A stretch of DNA of 64,000 bases, taken from contig QXWR01000001.1 of NCBI GenBank assembly GCA_009911065.1, positions 1 through 64,000 of the forward strand. Direction: 5' to 3'. The notes beneath the pieces were generated by a model that was not told the DNA's origin, searched no databases, and saw nothing but the letters and a program-made list of their open reading frames with translations. Below are positions 50,886-59,970 of the stretch, piece by piece. Every line of letters begins with the position of its first letter. Positions within the stretch are counted from its first letter, which is position 1. The translations under genes and the position numbers were made by a program. This DNA is from Clostridiaceae bacterium (GTDB lineage: Bacteria; Bacillota; Clostridia; Lachnospirales; Lachnospiraceae).

Positions 50886-51581
50886 ATGAAACGTGGAAAA
50901 AGATATCTTGAGGCGGCTAAGAATGTGGACCGCTCTGTACTTTATGATGCAGCAGATGCAATCGCCATGGTAAAGAAGACGGCGGTTGCCAAATTTGATG
51001 AAACCGTTGAAGCTCATATTCGGACTGGATGTGACGGCCGTCATGCAGATCAGCAGATTCGTGGCGCGGTTGTGCTTCCTCATGGAACTGGTAAAGTGGT
51101 TCGCATTCTGGTGTTTGCCAAAGGCGCAAAGGCAGATGAGGCTCAGGCAGCAGGAGCAGATTATGTGGGAGCTGAGGAGTTGATTCCGAAGATTCAAAAC
51201 GAAGGCTGGCTGGATTTTGATGTGGTTGTGGCGACTCCGGATATGATGGGCGTAGTAGGTCGGTTGGGCCGTGTACTTGGTCCGAAGGGACTGATGCCAA
51301 ACCCCAAGGCAGGAACCGTAACCATGGATGTGACCAAGGCTATTAACGACATTAAAGCCGGTAAGATCGAATACAGACTTGATAAGACCAACATTATTCA
51401 TGTGCCTATTGGCAAGGCTTCTTTTACAGAAGAGCAGTTAGCGGACAACTTCCAGACGCTTATGGATGCAATTATTAAAGCTAGACCAAGTGCATTAAAA
51501 GGAACATTTATTAAGAGCGCAACCCTGACTTCCACCATGGGACCAGGCGTGAAGCTGAATGTTTCCAAGTTGATGGCTTAA
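50886..51581 (+). CDS. rplA: Ribosomal protein uL1
   Basis: 231 residues: [74 protein letters not shown] (domain-II signature). Forms the L1 stalk and represses its own operon by mRNA binding in many bacteria. Complete. Confidence 0.98.
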   Translation: MKRGKRYLEAAKNVDRSVLYDAADAIAMVKKTAVAKFDETVEAHIRTGCDGRHADQQIRGAVVLPHGTGKVVRILVFAKGAKADEAQAAGADYVGAEELIPKIQNEGWLDFDVVVATPDMMGVVGRLGRVLGPKGLMPNPKAGTVTMDVTKAINDIKAGKIEYRLDKTNIIHVPIGKASFTEEQLADNFQTLMDAIIKARPSALKGTFIKSATLTSTMGPGVKLNVSKLMA

Positions 51582-51719
51582 GTCCAAGTTACGTCTGCAG
51601 AACGGGAAAACAATACCTTTGCCTGTGTCTGATTTTGAGTATCAGATCAATAGGGATGTTCCTTGTCTGGCTGCGTCAGACAGGAAGATGCTTCCCGCAG
51701 AATGTAACGAATTTAGTAA

Positions 51720-51748
51720 TTGACAAAAATAAAAGTCTATGGTATCAT
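51720..51748 (+). promoter_or_regulatory. Promoter of rplJ-rplL
   Basis: Perfect TTGACA (51720-51725), 17 bp, TATCAT (51743-51748). Confidence 0.8.
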
Positions 51749-51756
51749 GGACAAGT

Positions 51757-51885
51757 ATTGACTGCCGAAGACAGCAGGTGCCGTAAGGCATAAGGTGAAA
51801 ACGCCTGCCGAGGGAATGTACAAAACCATGGATTTTGGTGACTTTGTAGAGTCTCTCTGTCGTTTGCCGGCAGAGAGACTTTTTC
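51757..51885 (+). promoter_or_regulatory. L10 leader (ribosomal protein L10 autoregulatory element)
   Basis: GACTGCCGAAGACAGCAGGT, then GCCGTAAGGC, AAGGTGAAAACGCCTGCCGAGG: the conserved kink-turn-containing leader bound by L10(L12)4 in Firmicutes. It ends in an attenuator, GTCTCTCTG (51851-51859) with CAGAGAGAC (51871-51879) and T-run. Confidence 0.9.
51851..51884 (+). terminator. Attenuator terminator of the L10 leader
   Basis: 9-bp stem followed by five Ts, about 130 bases before rplJ. Confidence 0.85.
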
Positions 51886-52016
51886 TCAGAAGGAAAGGAC
51901 GCCGCCAAGGTGTCTTTGTAGAAAGCAGTCGAGAAATTCGCAACAGGGACCGAACGGATTGTTTAAACACATTCCAACAAAAACTGTTGCAAAAATCTGA
52001 CAGGAGGTAGATATTC

Positions 52017-52511
52017 ATGGCAAAAGTTGAGTTGAAACAGCCAATCGTAGCAGAGATTTCGGATTTGCTGAATGGCGCCGCATCTGCTGTGGCGGTAGAT
52101 TACCGTGGACTGACCGTTGCCCAGGATACAGAGCTTCGAAAGCAGTTGAGAGAAGCCGGGGTCACTTATAAAGTATATAAGAATACCCTGATCCGGCGTG
52201 CAGCGGAAGGAACCGATTTTGCTGCGCTGGACCCTCATTTGGAGGGACCGACAGCGATTGCGGTGTCTAAAGAAGATGCTACAGCTCCTGCTCGTATTCT
52301 GGCTGAGTTTGCCAAGAAGGCTGACAAGCTGGAGATTAAGGCAGGTGTTGTGGAAGGAACGTATTATGATGCAAAGGGGATGCAGGCAATTTCCAGCATT
52401 CCGTCCAGAGAGGTTTTGCTGGGCAGATTGTTTGGCAGCATGAAGTCTCCCATTGCAAATTTTGCTCGTGTCCTTAACCAGATTGCTGAAAAGCAGGGAG
52501 AGAACGCATAA
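52017..52511 (+). CDS. rplJ: Ribosomal protein uL10
   Basis: 164 residues: VELKQPIVAEISDLLNGAASAVAVDYRGLTV, YKVYKNTLIRRA, LEGPTAIAVSKEDATAPARIL. Anchors L7/L12 dimers on the ribosome. AGGAGGT upstream. Confidence 0.98.
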   Translation: MAKVELKQPIVAEISDLLNGAASAVAVDYRGLTVAQDTELRKQLREAGVTYKVYKNTLIRRAAEGTDFAALDPHLEGPTAIAVSKEDATAPARILAEFAKKADKLEIKAGVVEGTYYDAKGMQAISSIPSREVLLGRLFGSMKSPIANFARVLNQIAEKQGENA

Positions 52512-52631
52512 TCATTTTACTGTGACTTATATGACAGAGTAAAAGAAAACCGGAAGTCACAATTTAGATTTTAAACGAATCCCGATTGTGGCAGCGAGAA
52601 TAAGAAGAAAACTGAAATGGAGGAAATAAAA

Positions 52632-53006
52632 ATGGCAAAATTGACGACTGCAGAATTTATTGAAGCGATCAAAGAATTATCTGTTCTGGAATTAAATGAG
52701 TTGGTAAAGGCATGCGAGGAGGAGTTTGGTGTATCTGCTTCTGTTGGCGTGATTATGGCTGGTCCTGCTGGTCCTGCTGATGCTCCAGAAGAGAAGACCG
52801 AGTTCGACGTTGAGCTGACCGATGTTGGTCCTAACAAGGTTAAAGTTATCAAGGTAGTTCGTGAAGCAACTGGTCTGGGCCTGAAAGAGGCAAAGGACGT
52901 AGTTGACAGCGCTCCAAAGGTAGTAAAAGAAGGCGCTTCCAAGGAAGAGGCTGACGATCTGAAGGCAAAACTGGAAGCAGAGGGAGCAAAAGTTACCTTA
53001 AAGTAA
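52632..53006 (+). CDS. rplL: Ribosomal protein bL12
   Basis: 124 residues from ATG 52632 (GGAGG 9 bases upstream; the ATG at 52617 lies before the site). N-terminal dimer domain, hinge with [13 protein letters not shown]-terminal [38 protein letters not shown]. Recruits translational GTPases. Not followed by rpoB, which is unusual. Confidence 0.97.
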   Translation: MAKLTTAEFIEAIKELSVLELNELVKACEEEFGVSASVGVIMAGPAGPADAPEEKTEFDVELTDVGPNKVKVIKVVREATGLGLKEAKDVVDSAPKVVKEGASKEEADDLKAKLEAEGAKVTLK

Positions 53007-53148
53007 TTTCAGTTTGTCTTGTGTGTCAGATGATGGACCAGTGGATTTCTCTTATGTTGAGAGAAACCGGCAATCATTTGGCAGATGAATATACTCTTGT
53101 TGAGTATAAAACCGTTATAGAAGTTTTCAGTACTGGATGGCGGAATCG

Positions 53149-53195
53149 AAAAGAACCTTCGAGACCTGCATTCTGCGGGTGTTGGGGGTTCTTTT
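53149..53195 (+). terminator. Terminator after rplL
   Basis: AAAAGAACC (53149-53157) pairs with GGTTCTTTT (53187-53195), with an inner CCTGCA/TGCGGG stem. Confidence 0.75.
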
Positions 53196-53229
53196 GTTTC
53201 GAAAAATTTTTTGTGACACATGTATAATT

Positions 53230-53253
53230 AATTACATAAAAAATGTAATTTTT
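53230..53253 (+). terminator. Second terminator-like hairpin
   Basis: AATTACAT (53230-53237) pairs with ATGTAATT (53243-53250), then TTT. Confidence 0.5.
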
Positions 53254-53347
53254 CGACAGGATTTTGCAGAAACATTCGGGTTCTATGGATGGGGGGTCAT
53301 GTCAATACCGGAAAAACATCGGTTACATAGATATTAAAAATGGCTAC

Positions 53348-53373
53348 AAATCGCGATTTTTCGTGATTTTTTT
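53348..53373 (+). terminator. Third terminator-like hairpin
   Basis: AAATCGCGA (53348-53356) pairs with TCGTGATTT (53361-53369) across TTTT, then four Ts. The rest of 53007-53628 holds no supported ORF. Confidence 0.6.
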
Positions 53374-53466
53374 GATATGGATGTAACTTGAAACCAGAGG
53401 GTGGCGGAGCAGGCCCATAATTTATAAAAAATTCATAATAAATACTCGAAAATTGGCTTAAAACCC

Positions 53467-53495
53467 TTGACAGAGGGAAAAAAAGGTGTTAAGCT
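53467..53495 (+). promoter_or_regulatory. Candidate promoter of cspA
   Basis: Perfect TTGACA (53467-53472), 17 bp, weak TAAGCT (53490-53495), giving a leader of about 125 bases. Confidence 0.45.
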
Positions 53496-53524
53496 TAGCT
53501 AGTATTTTCACAAGGGCTTTTGAT

Positions 53525-53584
53525 TCACATATTTGTGTAAGTCTCGAAGTTCGTTCGTGATTTACACAAATATGTGATTTTTTT
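53525..53584 (+). terminator. Attenuator-like hairpin in the cspA leader
   Basis: TCACATATTTGTGTAA (53525-53540) pairs perfectly with TTACACAAATATGTGA (53562-53577), followed by seven Ts, 45 bases before the cspA start. Confidence 0.7.
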
Positions 53585-53628
53585 GTTTCTGGGAAAATAC
53601 GTAAAATAAATGGTAGGAGGTATCCATT

Positions 53629-53838
53629 ATGAATAACGGTACAGTTAAGTGGTTCAACGCAACTAAAGGTTATGGCTTTATTACCAATGATGCTACCGGT
53701 GAGGAAGTGTTTGTGCATTTTTCGGGAATTGTAGCAGATGGTTACAAGACTTTGGAGGATGGTCAAAAGGTTACTTTTGATACCACCGAAGGAAACCGTG
53801 GCGTACAGGCGGTAAATGTGCATGTAGTTGCTGCTTGA
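53629..53838 (+). CDS. cspA: Cold shock protein
   Basis: 69 residues with RNP1 GYGFITN and RNP2 VFVHFSGI motifs ([16 protein letters not shown]). Single-stranded nucleic-acid chaperone. AGGAGG 8 bases upstream; leader with a strong AT-rich hairpin may control it. Confidence 0.96.
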   Translation: MNNGTVKWFNATKGYGFITNDATGEEVFVHFSGIVADGYKTLEDGQKVTFDTTEGNRGVQAVNVHVVAA

Positions 53839-53854
53839 GCAAACTTGCAGAAGG

Positions 53855-53902
53855 CGGCGGTGCGGTCGGAGAAGGAACTCCGGCTGCACCGCCGTTTTTT
53901 TT
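53855..53902 (+). terminator. cspA: Terminator of cspA
   Basis: CGGCGGTGC (53855-53863) pairs with GCACCGCCG (53886-53894), then eight Ts; inner GGAG/CTCC stem. Confidence 0.9.
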
Positions 53903-53914
53903 GTGGAAATTCTC

Positions 53915-53943
53915 TTGCATTATAATGGAAAATGGTGTATAGT
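53915..53943 (+). promoter_or_regulatory. Promoter of the tagaturonate reductase gene
   Basis: TTGCAT (53915-53920), 17 bp, TATAGT (53938-53943). Confidence 0.65.
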
Positions 53944-53980
53944 AGATAAACAAACCAAGGTTCTATGTTGATTGCTTAAA

Positions 53981-53996
53981 ATGTAAGCACTTACAT
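53981..53996. promoter_or_regulatory. Operator palindrome (cre-like) before the tagaturonate reductase gene
   Basis: ATGTAAG-CA-CTTACAT, 7-bp perfect arms. It matches the CcpA cre consensus at 15 of 16 positions (the central CG is CA), and could also bind a GntR/LacI-type hexuronate regulator. It lies about 30-40 bases after the predicted start of transcription, a roadblock position. Confidence 0.6.
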
Positions 53997-54050
53997 AATG
54001 GCAAGATCAGGTGCATAGGCAGGGAAAAATAAAAACGGAGGTTACAGGCG

Positions 54051-55382
54051 ATGAGCAAAGAGACAGTGATTCAGTTTGGAGAAGGCGGATTTTTGCGTGG
54101 TTTTGTGGATTATTTTTTCCAGAAGATGAAAGATCAGGGGTTGTTTGACGGTTCGGTTGTTGTGGTACAGCCGATTGAGAGAGGAATGTGTGAGATGCTG
54201 GAGAAACAGAACTGTGAGTACAATCTGTTTCTGCGGGGAATTGACGGCGGCCAGGTAGTGGATGAGCACACACATATTGAAGTGATTTCCCGATGCCTGA
54301 ATCCGTACACAGACCATGAGGGGTACATGGCTTTGGCAGAGAATCCAGATTTTCGGTTTATCGTTTCCAATACCACGGAAGCCGGAATTGTATATGAAGC
54401 AGACAACCAGTTTTCAGACACTCCTGCCAAAAGCTTCCCAGGCAAGCTGACACAGCTTTTGTATAAGCGGTATCAGCTGGGGTTAAAGGGATTTATTATT
54501 CTTTCCTGCGAACTGATTGATCATAATGGGGAAGAGCTGGAGAAGTGCTGTATGCAGTATGCGGATTTGTGGAACCTGGGAGAGGAATTTAAAACCTGGA
54601 TGAAGGAGGAAAATGATTTCTGTTCCACGCTGGTTGACCGGATTGTGACAGGATTCCCAAGAGATGAGCATGAAGCTTTGTGTAAGCGGATTGGGGAGCA
54701 GGATAACATGATGGATACAGCGGAGATTTTCCATCTGTGGGTGATTCAGGGAGACCATGAAGATGAACTTCCTCTCAAAAAGGCAGGTTTTCATGTGGTT
54801 TGGACAGACAATGTAGATCCGTATAAAAAGCGCAAGGTAAGAATTTTAAACGGCGCTCACACTTCCATGGTTTTGGGGGCGCATCTATACGGACTGGAGA
54901 CCGTAGGTCAATGTTTGAAGGATGAGAAAGTTTCCGGCTTGCTGAAAAAGTGTATTTTTGATGAGATTATCCCCACGATTGGAGATACGGAGGATAACCG
55001 CCAGTTTGGTGAAGCTGTGTTGGAGCGTTTTTCCAATCCATTTATTCGCCATCTTCTTTTGTCCATTGCTTTAAATTCTGTTTCCAAGTTTAAGGCACGG
55101 GTGCTTCCGACAATTTTGGAGTATAATGAGAAATTTGGAAAATATCCTCAGGGACTGACGTTTTCACTGGCAGCATTGATCGCGTTTTATCGCACCGATG
55201 CAGCCAATGACGGGGAAGAAATTATGAAATATATGAAAGATGCGTCTGTGGCGGATATTTTAAAGAAGGAAGAATATTGGGGACAAGATATAAGCGGCCT
55301 GCTGCCAGATGTTCAAAAGTGGTATGATCAAATTGAGAAAGATGGAATGGAGAAGGCTTATGAGGAAGTATTGAGTCTTTAA
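54051..55382 (+). CDS. uxaB: Tagaturonate reductase / mannitol dehydrogenase family oxidoreductase
   Basis: 443 residues. Rossmann start IQFGEGGFLRGFVDYFFQKM (glycine-rich, typical of altronate oxidoreductase UxaB), GLKGFIILSCELIDHNGEELEKC, and the catalytic Lys region KVRILNGAHTSMVLGAHLYGLETVGQ. Converts tagaturonate to altronate with NADH in galacturonate use. About 40 residues shorter at the N-terminus than E. coli UxaB. No other hexuronate genes adjoin; the palindrome upstream suggests catabolite or uronate control. Confidence 0.88.
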   Translation: MSKETVIQFGEGGFLRGFVDYFFQKMKDQGLFDGSVVVVQPIERGMCEMLEKQNCEYNLFLRGIDGGQVVDEHTHIEVISRCLNPYTDHEGYMALAENPDFRFIVSNTTEAGIVYEADNQFSDTPAKSFPGKLTQLLYKRYQLGLKGFIILSCELIDHNGEELEKCCMQYADLWNLGEEFKTWMKEENDFCSTLVDRIVTGFPRDEHEALCKRIGEQDNMMDTAEIFHLWVIQGDHEDELPLKKAGFHVVWTDNVDPYKKRKVRILNGAHTSMVLGAHLYGLETVGQCLKDEKVSGLLKKCIFDEIIPTIGDTEDNRQFGEAVLERFSNPFIRHLLLSIALNSVSKFKARVLPTILEYNEKFGKYPQGLTFSLAALIAFYRTDAANDGEEIMKYMKDASVADILKKEEYWGQDISGLLPDVQKWYDQIEKDGMEKAYEEVLSL

Positions 55383-55407
55383 GCCAAAGAGGAAAATGAA
55401 TTTAGAA

Positions 55408-55446
55408 AGAATCGCTGTTCTGGGGGGAGGCAGCGGTTCTTTTTTT
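55408..55446 (+). terminator. uxaB: Terminator of uxaB
   Basis: AGAATCGCTG (55408-55417) pairs with CAGCGGTTCT (55431-55440), then six Ts. Confidence 0.85.
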
Positions 55447-55590
55447 ATGCTCAACAGATGTAGAAAGGAAGTATGCAGCGAAAACTGCCTGAGTTTGGCC
55501 CACGATTAGGAAGAAGATGAATCTTGGATTCTGAAAGCAGGGGGGTGGTTCATATATTGTAGGAAAATAGATGGTGGAGGGTAATCGGTT

Positions 55591-56391
55591 ATGGCCATAG
55601 AAACGAATGCCGGGATAGAGAAATGTGAGATTGTGCGCAGAAGAAGGAGAAGATGGAGTTTTGGGCAGCAGGCTATGGTTTTGCTGTTGGTGGTGATGGT
55701 GGATGGGGCGCTGTTTGGAACAGCAGCTGGGGTGATGAAGAACGGGATGGATGGGAAGGCTAAGACTATGGTTGGTAAATCGTCCATGGAGGACGGACAG
55801 ACAGACAGGGTTTTTGAGGCAGCTGGGGAGGCAGAAGGAAAGGTGGTTGCATTAACCTTTGATGATGGTCCTCATGAGACTTGTACAGCAGAGCTTTTGG
55901 ACGGACTAAAGGAACGTGGGGTTAAGGTGACTTTCTTTCTCATGGGTCAGAGCATTGAAGGGAATGAAGAGCTGGTTAGACGGATGCAGCAGGAAGGACA
56001 TTTGATTGGAAATCACAGTTATCGGCATATTCAGCTGACAAAGGCAGGGGAAGAGCGGGTTTGCGATGCAGTGGAACAGACAGGGACCATGATTGAGGAG
56101 ATTACCGGAATACGGCCGCAATATCTGCGTCCGCCTTATGGAGATTGGAATGACAGGCTGGAATGCCGTCTGGATTTGACTACGGTATTTTGGTCAGTGG
56201 ATTCCCTGGACTGGAAGTTAAAAGATACAGGGCGGATTGTGGACTATGTGGAAAAACGAGTCAGAAGCGGAGATATTGTTTTAATGCATGATATTTTTCC
56301 TACTTCTGTGGAGGCAGCTTTGGAATTGATTGATGATTTGAAAGAACAGGGCTATCAGTTTGTGACAGTGGAAGAGCTTTTGATTGATTAA
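55591..56391 (+). CDS. Polysaccharide deacetylase (NodB domain)
   Basis: 266 residues. Basic head RRRRRRW, one membrane anchor (about 26-48), short linker, then NodB domain: metal Asp in ALTFDDGPHET, histidines in GNHSYRHIQLT, RPPYGDWN and catalytic His in VLMHDIF. Acts outside on N-acetylated glycans, most likely peptidoglycan or a spore/wall polysaccharide (PdaA/PgdA-like). GGAGGG upstream. Monocistronic. Confidence 0.92.
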   Translation: MAIETNAGIEKCEIVRRRRRRWSFGQQAMVLLLVVMVDGALFGTAAGVMKNGMDGKAKTMVGKSSMEDGQTDRVFEAAGEAEGKVVALTFDDGPHETCTAELLDGLKERGVKVTFFLMGQSIEGNEELVRRMQQEGHLIGNHSYRHIQLTKAGEERVCDAVEQTGTMIEEITGIRPQYLRPPYGDWNDRLECRLDLTTVFWSVDSLDWKLKDTGRIVDYVEKRVRSGDIVLMHDIFPTSVEAALELIDDLKEQGYQFVTVEELLID

Positions 56392-56448
56392 AAGTTCCTT
56401 TTAAGAAAAGCAGGATGTTTCGTTAAGGTATGCAAAAACAGAAAATTG

Positions 56449-56457
56449 TGATATACT
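56449..56457 (+). promoter_or_regulatory. rarA: Extended -10 promoter of rarA
   Basis: TGA-TATACT (56449-56457); -35 weak (TATGCA). Confidence 0.55.
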
Positions 56458-56537
56458 TCTTTTGTGAGAAAACAAAAATAAAAGGGAAAAGACCACAAAA
56501 GCTATTGGAGAACCACAGGAGAGGATGAGGTGATTTC

Positions 56538-57866
56538 ATGGATTTGTTTGACTATATGAGAACGGCGACACAGGAGCGGGAGTCTCCTCTTGCCTCACGG
56601 ATGCGGCCCAGGACCCTGGACGAAGTGGCTGGTCAGAAACATATTATTGGGAAGGACAAGCTTTTGTATCGGGCCATTCGTGCAGACCAGCTGGGATCGG
56701 TTATATTCTATGGTCCTCCGGGAACCGGGAAAACGACGCTGGCACGGGTGATTGCCAATACAACCAAAGCAGATTTTCGCCAGATCAATGCCACCGTAGC
56801 AGGGAAAAAAGACATGGAAGAGGTGGTGGCTTCCGCAAAAGACGCCTTAGGTATGTACGGGAAAAAGACCATTTTGTTTGTGGATGAGATTCACCGGTTT
56901 AATAAAAGCCAGCAGGATTACCTGCTTCCCTACGTGGAGGATGGAACGCTTACCTTGATTGGAGCAACTACGGAGAATCCGTATTTTGAAGTAAATGGAG
57001 CGCTTTTGTCCCGCTCCCGGCTGTTTGAATTAAAAGCGCTGAATCAGGAAGAGATAAAAGAACTGATTTACCGGGCTGTGTCAGACAAAGAACGGGGAAT
57101 GGGAAATTATGAGGCGGTGATGGAAGAGGAGGCAGCCGATTTCTTGGCGGACATAGCAGGGGGAGACGCAAGGGCAGCATTAAATGCAGTAGAGCTGGGG
57201 ATTTTGACAACCGAACGGAATTTGGAAGACGGCAAGATTCACATTACTTTGGGTGTAGCGCAGGAATGTATTCAAAAGCGGGCAGTCCGGTATGACAAGG
57301 ATGGGGACAATCATTATGACACCATCTCTGCTTTTATAAAAAGTATGCGCGGGTCAGACCCAGATGCGGCCGTGTATTATCTGGCCCGGATGTTGTATGC
57401 AGGGGAAGACATTAAGTTTGTTGCCAGACGGATTATGATTTGTGCTTCTGAAGATGTGGGAAATGCCGATCCCATGGCACTGGTTGTAGCGGTGAGCGCA
57501 GCCCAGGCAGTGGAGCGGGTGGGGATGCCGGAGGCCCAGATAATTTTGTCCCAGGCAGTGACCTATGTGGCCACAGCGCCCAAAAGCAATGCAGCTGTGT
57601 GTGCCATCAGCGATGCTATGGACGCAGTGAAAAACCGGCAGTCCATGCCAGTGCCAGCCCATTTGCAGGATTCTCATTACAGAGGAGCAGCAAGGCTGGG
57701 ACATGGTCTGGGGTATCAGTATGCCCATGATTTTCCGAATCATTATGTAAAGCAGCAGTACCTGCCAGATGGAATGGAAGAAGAAGTTTTTTACCATCCT
57801 GGAGATCTGGGATATGAAAAAAAGATTCAGGAACATATGGAGAAGATTCGAAGAGAAACGACGTAA
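56538..57866 (+). CDS. rarA: Replication-associated recombination protein A (RarA/MgsA)
   Basis: 442 residues, AAA+ clamp-loader-like: [22 protein letters not shown], Walker [16 protein letters not shown], Walker [16 protein letters not shown], sensor [19 protein letters not shown], and C-terminal tetramer domain [19 protein letters not shown]...[11 protein letters not shown]. Acts at stalled replication forks. Complete. Confidence 0.95.
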   Translation: MDLFDYMRTATQERESPLASRMRPRTLDEVAGQKHIIGKDKLLYRAIRADQLGSVIFYGPPGTGKTTLARVIANTTKADFRQINATVAGKKDMEEVVASAKDALGMYGKKTILFVDEIHRFNKSQQDYLLPYVEDGTLTLIGATTENPYFEVNGALLSRSRLFELKALNQEEIKELIYRAVSDKERGMGNYEAVMEEEAADFLADIAGGDARAALNAVELGILTTERNLEDGKIHITLGVAQECIQKRAVRYDKDGDNHYDTISAFIKSMRGSDPDAAVYYLARMLYAGEDIKFVARRIMICASEDVGNADPMALVVAVSAAQAVERVGMPEAQIILSQAVTYVATAPKSNAAVCAISDAMDAVKNRQSMPVPAHLQDSHYRGAARLGHGLGYQYAHDFPNHYVKQQYLPDGMEEEVFYHPGDLGYEKKIQEHMEKIRRETT

Positions 57867-57939
57867 AAGAAATATTGGATAAACAAAAAAAACTCTTTCC
57901 TTTTTTGGAAAACCGTTATATAATACCCGTATATGGGAC

Positions 57940-58090
57940 AGGGGAGTAGCTGTGCTCGTCAGCGCTCTCCTCGTATCTGTTATCAAGATTTTCTGGAATC
58001 ATTTATTACCCCTAAGCAGCGATTAATCAGGCGAACAGATTGGAGTCTGTCCGCATAAGGGACCAATGGACGGAAAAAGATCATTATTTC
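57940..58090 (+). other. Structured leader of rho
   Basis: Between rarA and rho there are about 250 bases without an ORF. GGGG near 57942 can pair with CCCC near 58010. Later ACAGA pairs with TCTGT, and GTCC with GGAC followed by ATTGG/CCAAT. Possible autoregulatory leader; no known class recognised. Confidence 0.35.
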
Positions 58091-58115
58091 ATAATTTAGA
58101 AATGGAGAACATTAT

Positions 58116-59525
58116 ATGAGAGAAAAATTACAGACATTGCCGTTGGCAGAGCTAAAGGAGTTAGCAAAATCCCAAAAAATTAAAGGAGGCAGCACAATGC
58201 GGAAGGCAGAACTGATTGATGCGCTGTGTGAAGCAGCAGAGCAGGAGGAGATTATCAAAACTGCTGTGGCGCCGCCGACACCCAAACCCCAGACAGAAGC
58301 AAAAGGTGAGGACCGAAGTCAGGTTCGCCAGCCCCGTCCTGTACAGAATGGACGTCAGGTCGAGACATTAACTCCACAGGAAATTGCCGAGTTAGACAGC
58401 GGAATCAGCGCTAATGGCATTTTGGAGGTTATGCCGGATGGGTTTGGATTTATCCGGTGTGAGAATTTTCTTCCGGGGGAGAATGACGTATATGTGGCGC
58501 CGTCTCAGATTCGGCGTTTTAACTTAAAAACCGGCGATATTATTGCCGGAAACCGGAGGGTAAAGACCGCGGCAGAAAAGTTTGCTGCTCTGTTATACAT
58601 CAAAAATGTCAACGGGTATCCCATCAGTGTGATTGAGAAGCGTCCAAGCTTTGAGAACCTTACACCAATTTTTCCCAATGAGCGTCTTCATATGGAAACC
58701 GTGGGAAGAACCACTACCGCTATGCGGGTATTGGATCTTTTATCTCCTATTGGAAAAGGGCAGCGTGGCATGATTGTGTCACCGCCAAAGGCAGGAAAAA
58801 CCACACTGTTAAAGCAGATTGCCCAGGCCATAACCACCAACCATCCGGACATGCATCTGATTATTCTGCTCATTGATGAGCGGCCTGAGGAGGTTACAGA
58901 TATTAAGGAATCTGTAATCGGAGACAATGTGGAGGTGATTTACTCTACCTTTGATGAATTGCCGGAGCGCCACAAAAGAGTGTCTGAGATGGTGATTGAG
59001 CGGGCCAAGCGTTTGGTGGAACACAGGAGAGATGTAATTATCCTTTTAGACAGCATTACAAGACTGGCTCGTGCTTACAATCTGGTTGTGCCTCCCAGCG
59101 GACGTACTTTGTCCGGAGGTTTGGACCCAGCGGCTCTTCATATGCCAAAACGCTTTTTCGGAGCTGCCAGAAATATGCGGGAAGGGGGCAGTCTGACAAT
59201 CCTGGCCTCTGCCCTGGTGGAAACAGGAAGCCGTATGGATGATGTGATTTATGAGGAATTTAAGGGAACTGGCAATATGGAGCTGGTTCTGGACCGAAAG
59301 CTGTCTGAAAAGAGAATATTCCCTGCCATTGATATTTTAAAGACCAGTACCCGACGGGATGATCTGCTTTTAAATCAGGAGGAGGCAGAGGCAGTGGATA
59401 TTATCCGGAAGGCAACCAATACCTTAAAACCGGAAGATGCGGTGGAGAGAATCCTGGATTTGTTTGCCAAGACCAAAACCAATCGGGAATTTGTAGAAAA
59501 CGCCAAGAGAATCCGCTTTTATTGA
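58116..59525 (+). CDS. rho: Transcription termination factor Rho
   Basis: 469 residues. N-terminal helix domain ([20 protein letters not shown]), short charged insert (about 45-85), RNA-binding CSD ([37 protein letters not shown]), then RecA-type motor with Walker [16 protein letters not shown], Walker [19 protein letters not shown]-loop and R-loop ([19 protein letters not shown]). Hexameric RNA translocase. Complete. Followed by rpmE as in many Firmicutes. Confidence 0.97.
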   Translation: MREKLQTLPLAELKELAKSQKIKGGSTMRKAELIDALCEAAEQEEIIKTAVAPPTPKPQTEAKGEDRSQVRQPRPVQNGRQVETLTPQEIAELDSGISANGILEVMPDGFGFIRCENFLPGENDVYVAPSQIRRFNLKTGDIIAGNRRVKTAAEKFAALLYIKNVNGYPISVIEKRPSFENLTPIFPNERLHMETVGRTTTAMRVLDLLSPIGKGQRGMIVSPPKAGKTTLLKQIAQAITTNHPDMHLIILLIDERPEEVTDIKESVIGDNVEVIYSTFDELPERHKRVSEMVIERAKRLVEHRRDVIILLDSITRLARAYNLVVPPSGRTLSGGLDPAALHMPKRFFGAARNMREGGSLTILASALVETGSRMDDVIYEEFKGTGNMELVLDRKLSEKRIFPAIDILKTSTRRDDLLLNQEEAEAVDIIRKATNTLKPEDAVERILDLFAKTKTNREFVENAKRIRFY

Positions 59526-59536
59526 TGATTTTTATC

Positions 59537-59565
59537 TTGCAAAAGGGATATCTTTATGGTATACT
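59537..59565 (+). promoter_or_regulatory. rpmE: Promoter of rpmE
   Basis: TTGCAA (59537-59542), 17 bp, TATACT (59560-59565). Confidence 0.75.
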
Positions 59566-59589
59566 TAGAAAGCTGTTTATAGATGTGAG

Positions 59590-59636
59590 GTGATTTTAAC
59601 AACGTATGACGGCAATGAGAGTTGTTAGAGGATCAC
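59590..59636 (+). promoter_or_regulatory. Leader hairpin before rpmE
   Basis: GTGAT-TT-TAACAAC (59590-59603) pairs with GTTGTTA-GAGG-ATCAC (59621-59636), a two-part stem with an asymmetric internal loop. No T-run, so not a terminator; a possible L31-binding leader. Confidence 0.45.
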
Positions 59637-59675
59637 AAGACTATAGAATAAGATAAAGACAAAGAGGTGAAAATC

Positions 59676-59885
59676 ATGAAAGAAGGTATCCATCCAGCCT
59701 ATTATCAGGCAAAAGTGACCTGCAACTGTGGGAATGAGTTTGTAACCGGTTCTACCAAGAAGGAGATTCACGTGGAAATTTGTTCCAAGTGTCACGCTTT
59801 CTATACCGGACAGCAGAAGACAGCAGCAGCCCGCGGTCGTATCGATAAGTTTAATAGAAAGTATGGTATGAACGCGAACGCATAA
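59676..59885 (+). CDS. rpmE: Ribosomal protein bL31 (zinc form)
   Basis: 69 residues from ATG 59676 (AGAGGTG 6 bases upstream). CNCGNEF and [10 protein letters not shown] provide four cysteine ligands for zinc. [12 protein letters not shown] ends it. Complete. Confidence 0.96.
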   Translation: MKEGIHPAYYQAKVTCNCGNEFVTGSTKKEIHVEICSKCHAFYTGQQKTAAARGRIDKFNRKYGMNANA

Positions 59886-59906
59886 CTGTTTTGAATGGGC
59901 GCAGAG

Positions 59907-59952
59907 TAAGGTTGAGACTTAAGTGGAGACACTTTGGCTCAACCTTATTTTT
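59907..59952 (+). terminator. rpmE: Terminator after rpmE
   Basis: TAAGGTTGAG (59907-59916) pairs with CTCAACCTTA (59938-59947), inner AAGTG/CACTT, then five Ts. Confidence 0.85.
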
Positions 59953-59970
59953 GCTGGAAAGGAGTTTTTA

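Noticed and set aside
57942-57990. GGGGAGTAGC string in the rho leader resembling the start of the yybP-ykoY manganese riboswitch
   Set aside because: The remaining conserved loops and the 3' pairing strand of that class are not found downstream, and rho is not a manganese gene.
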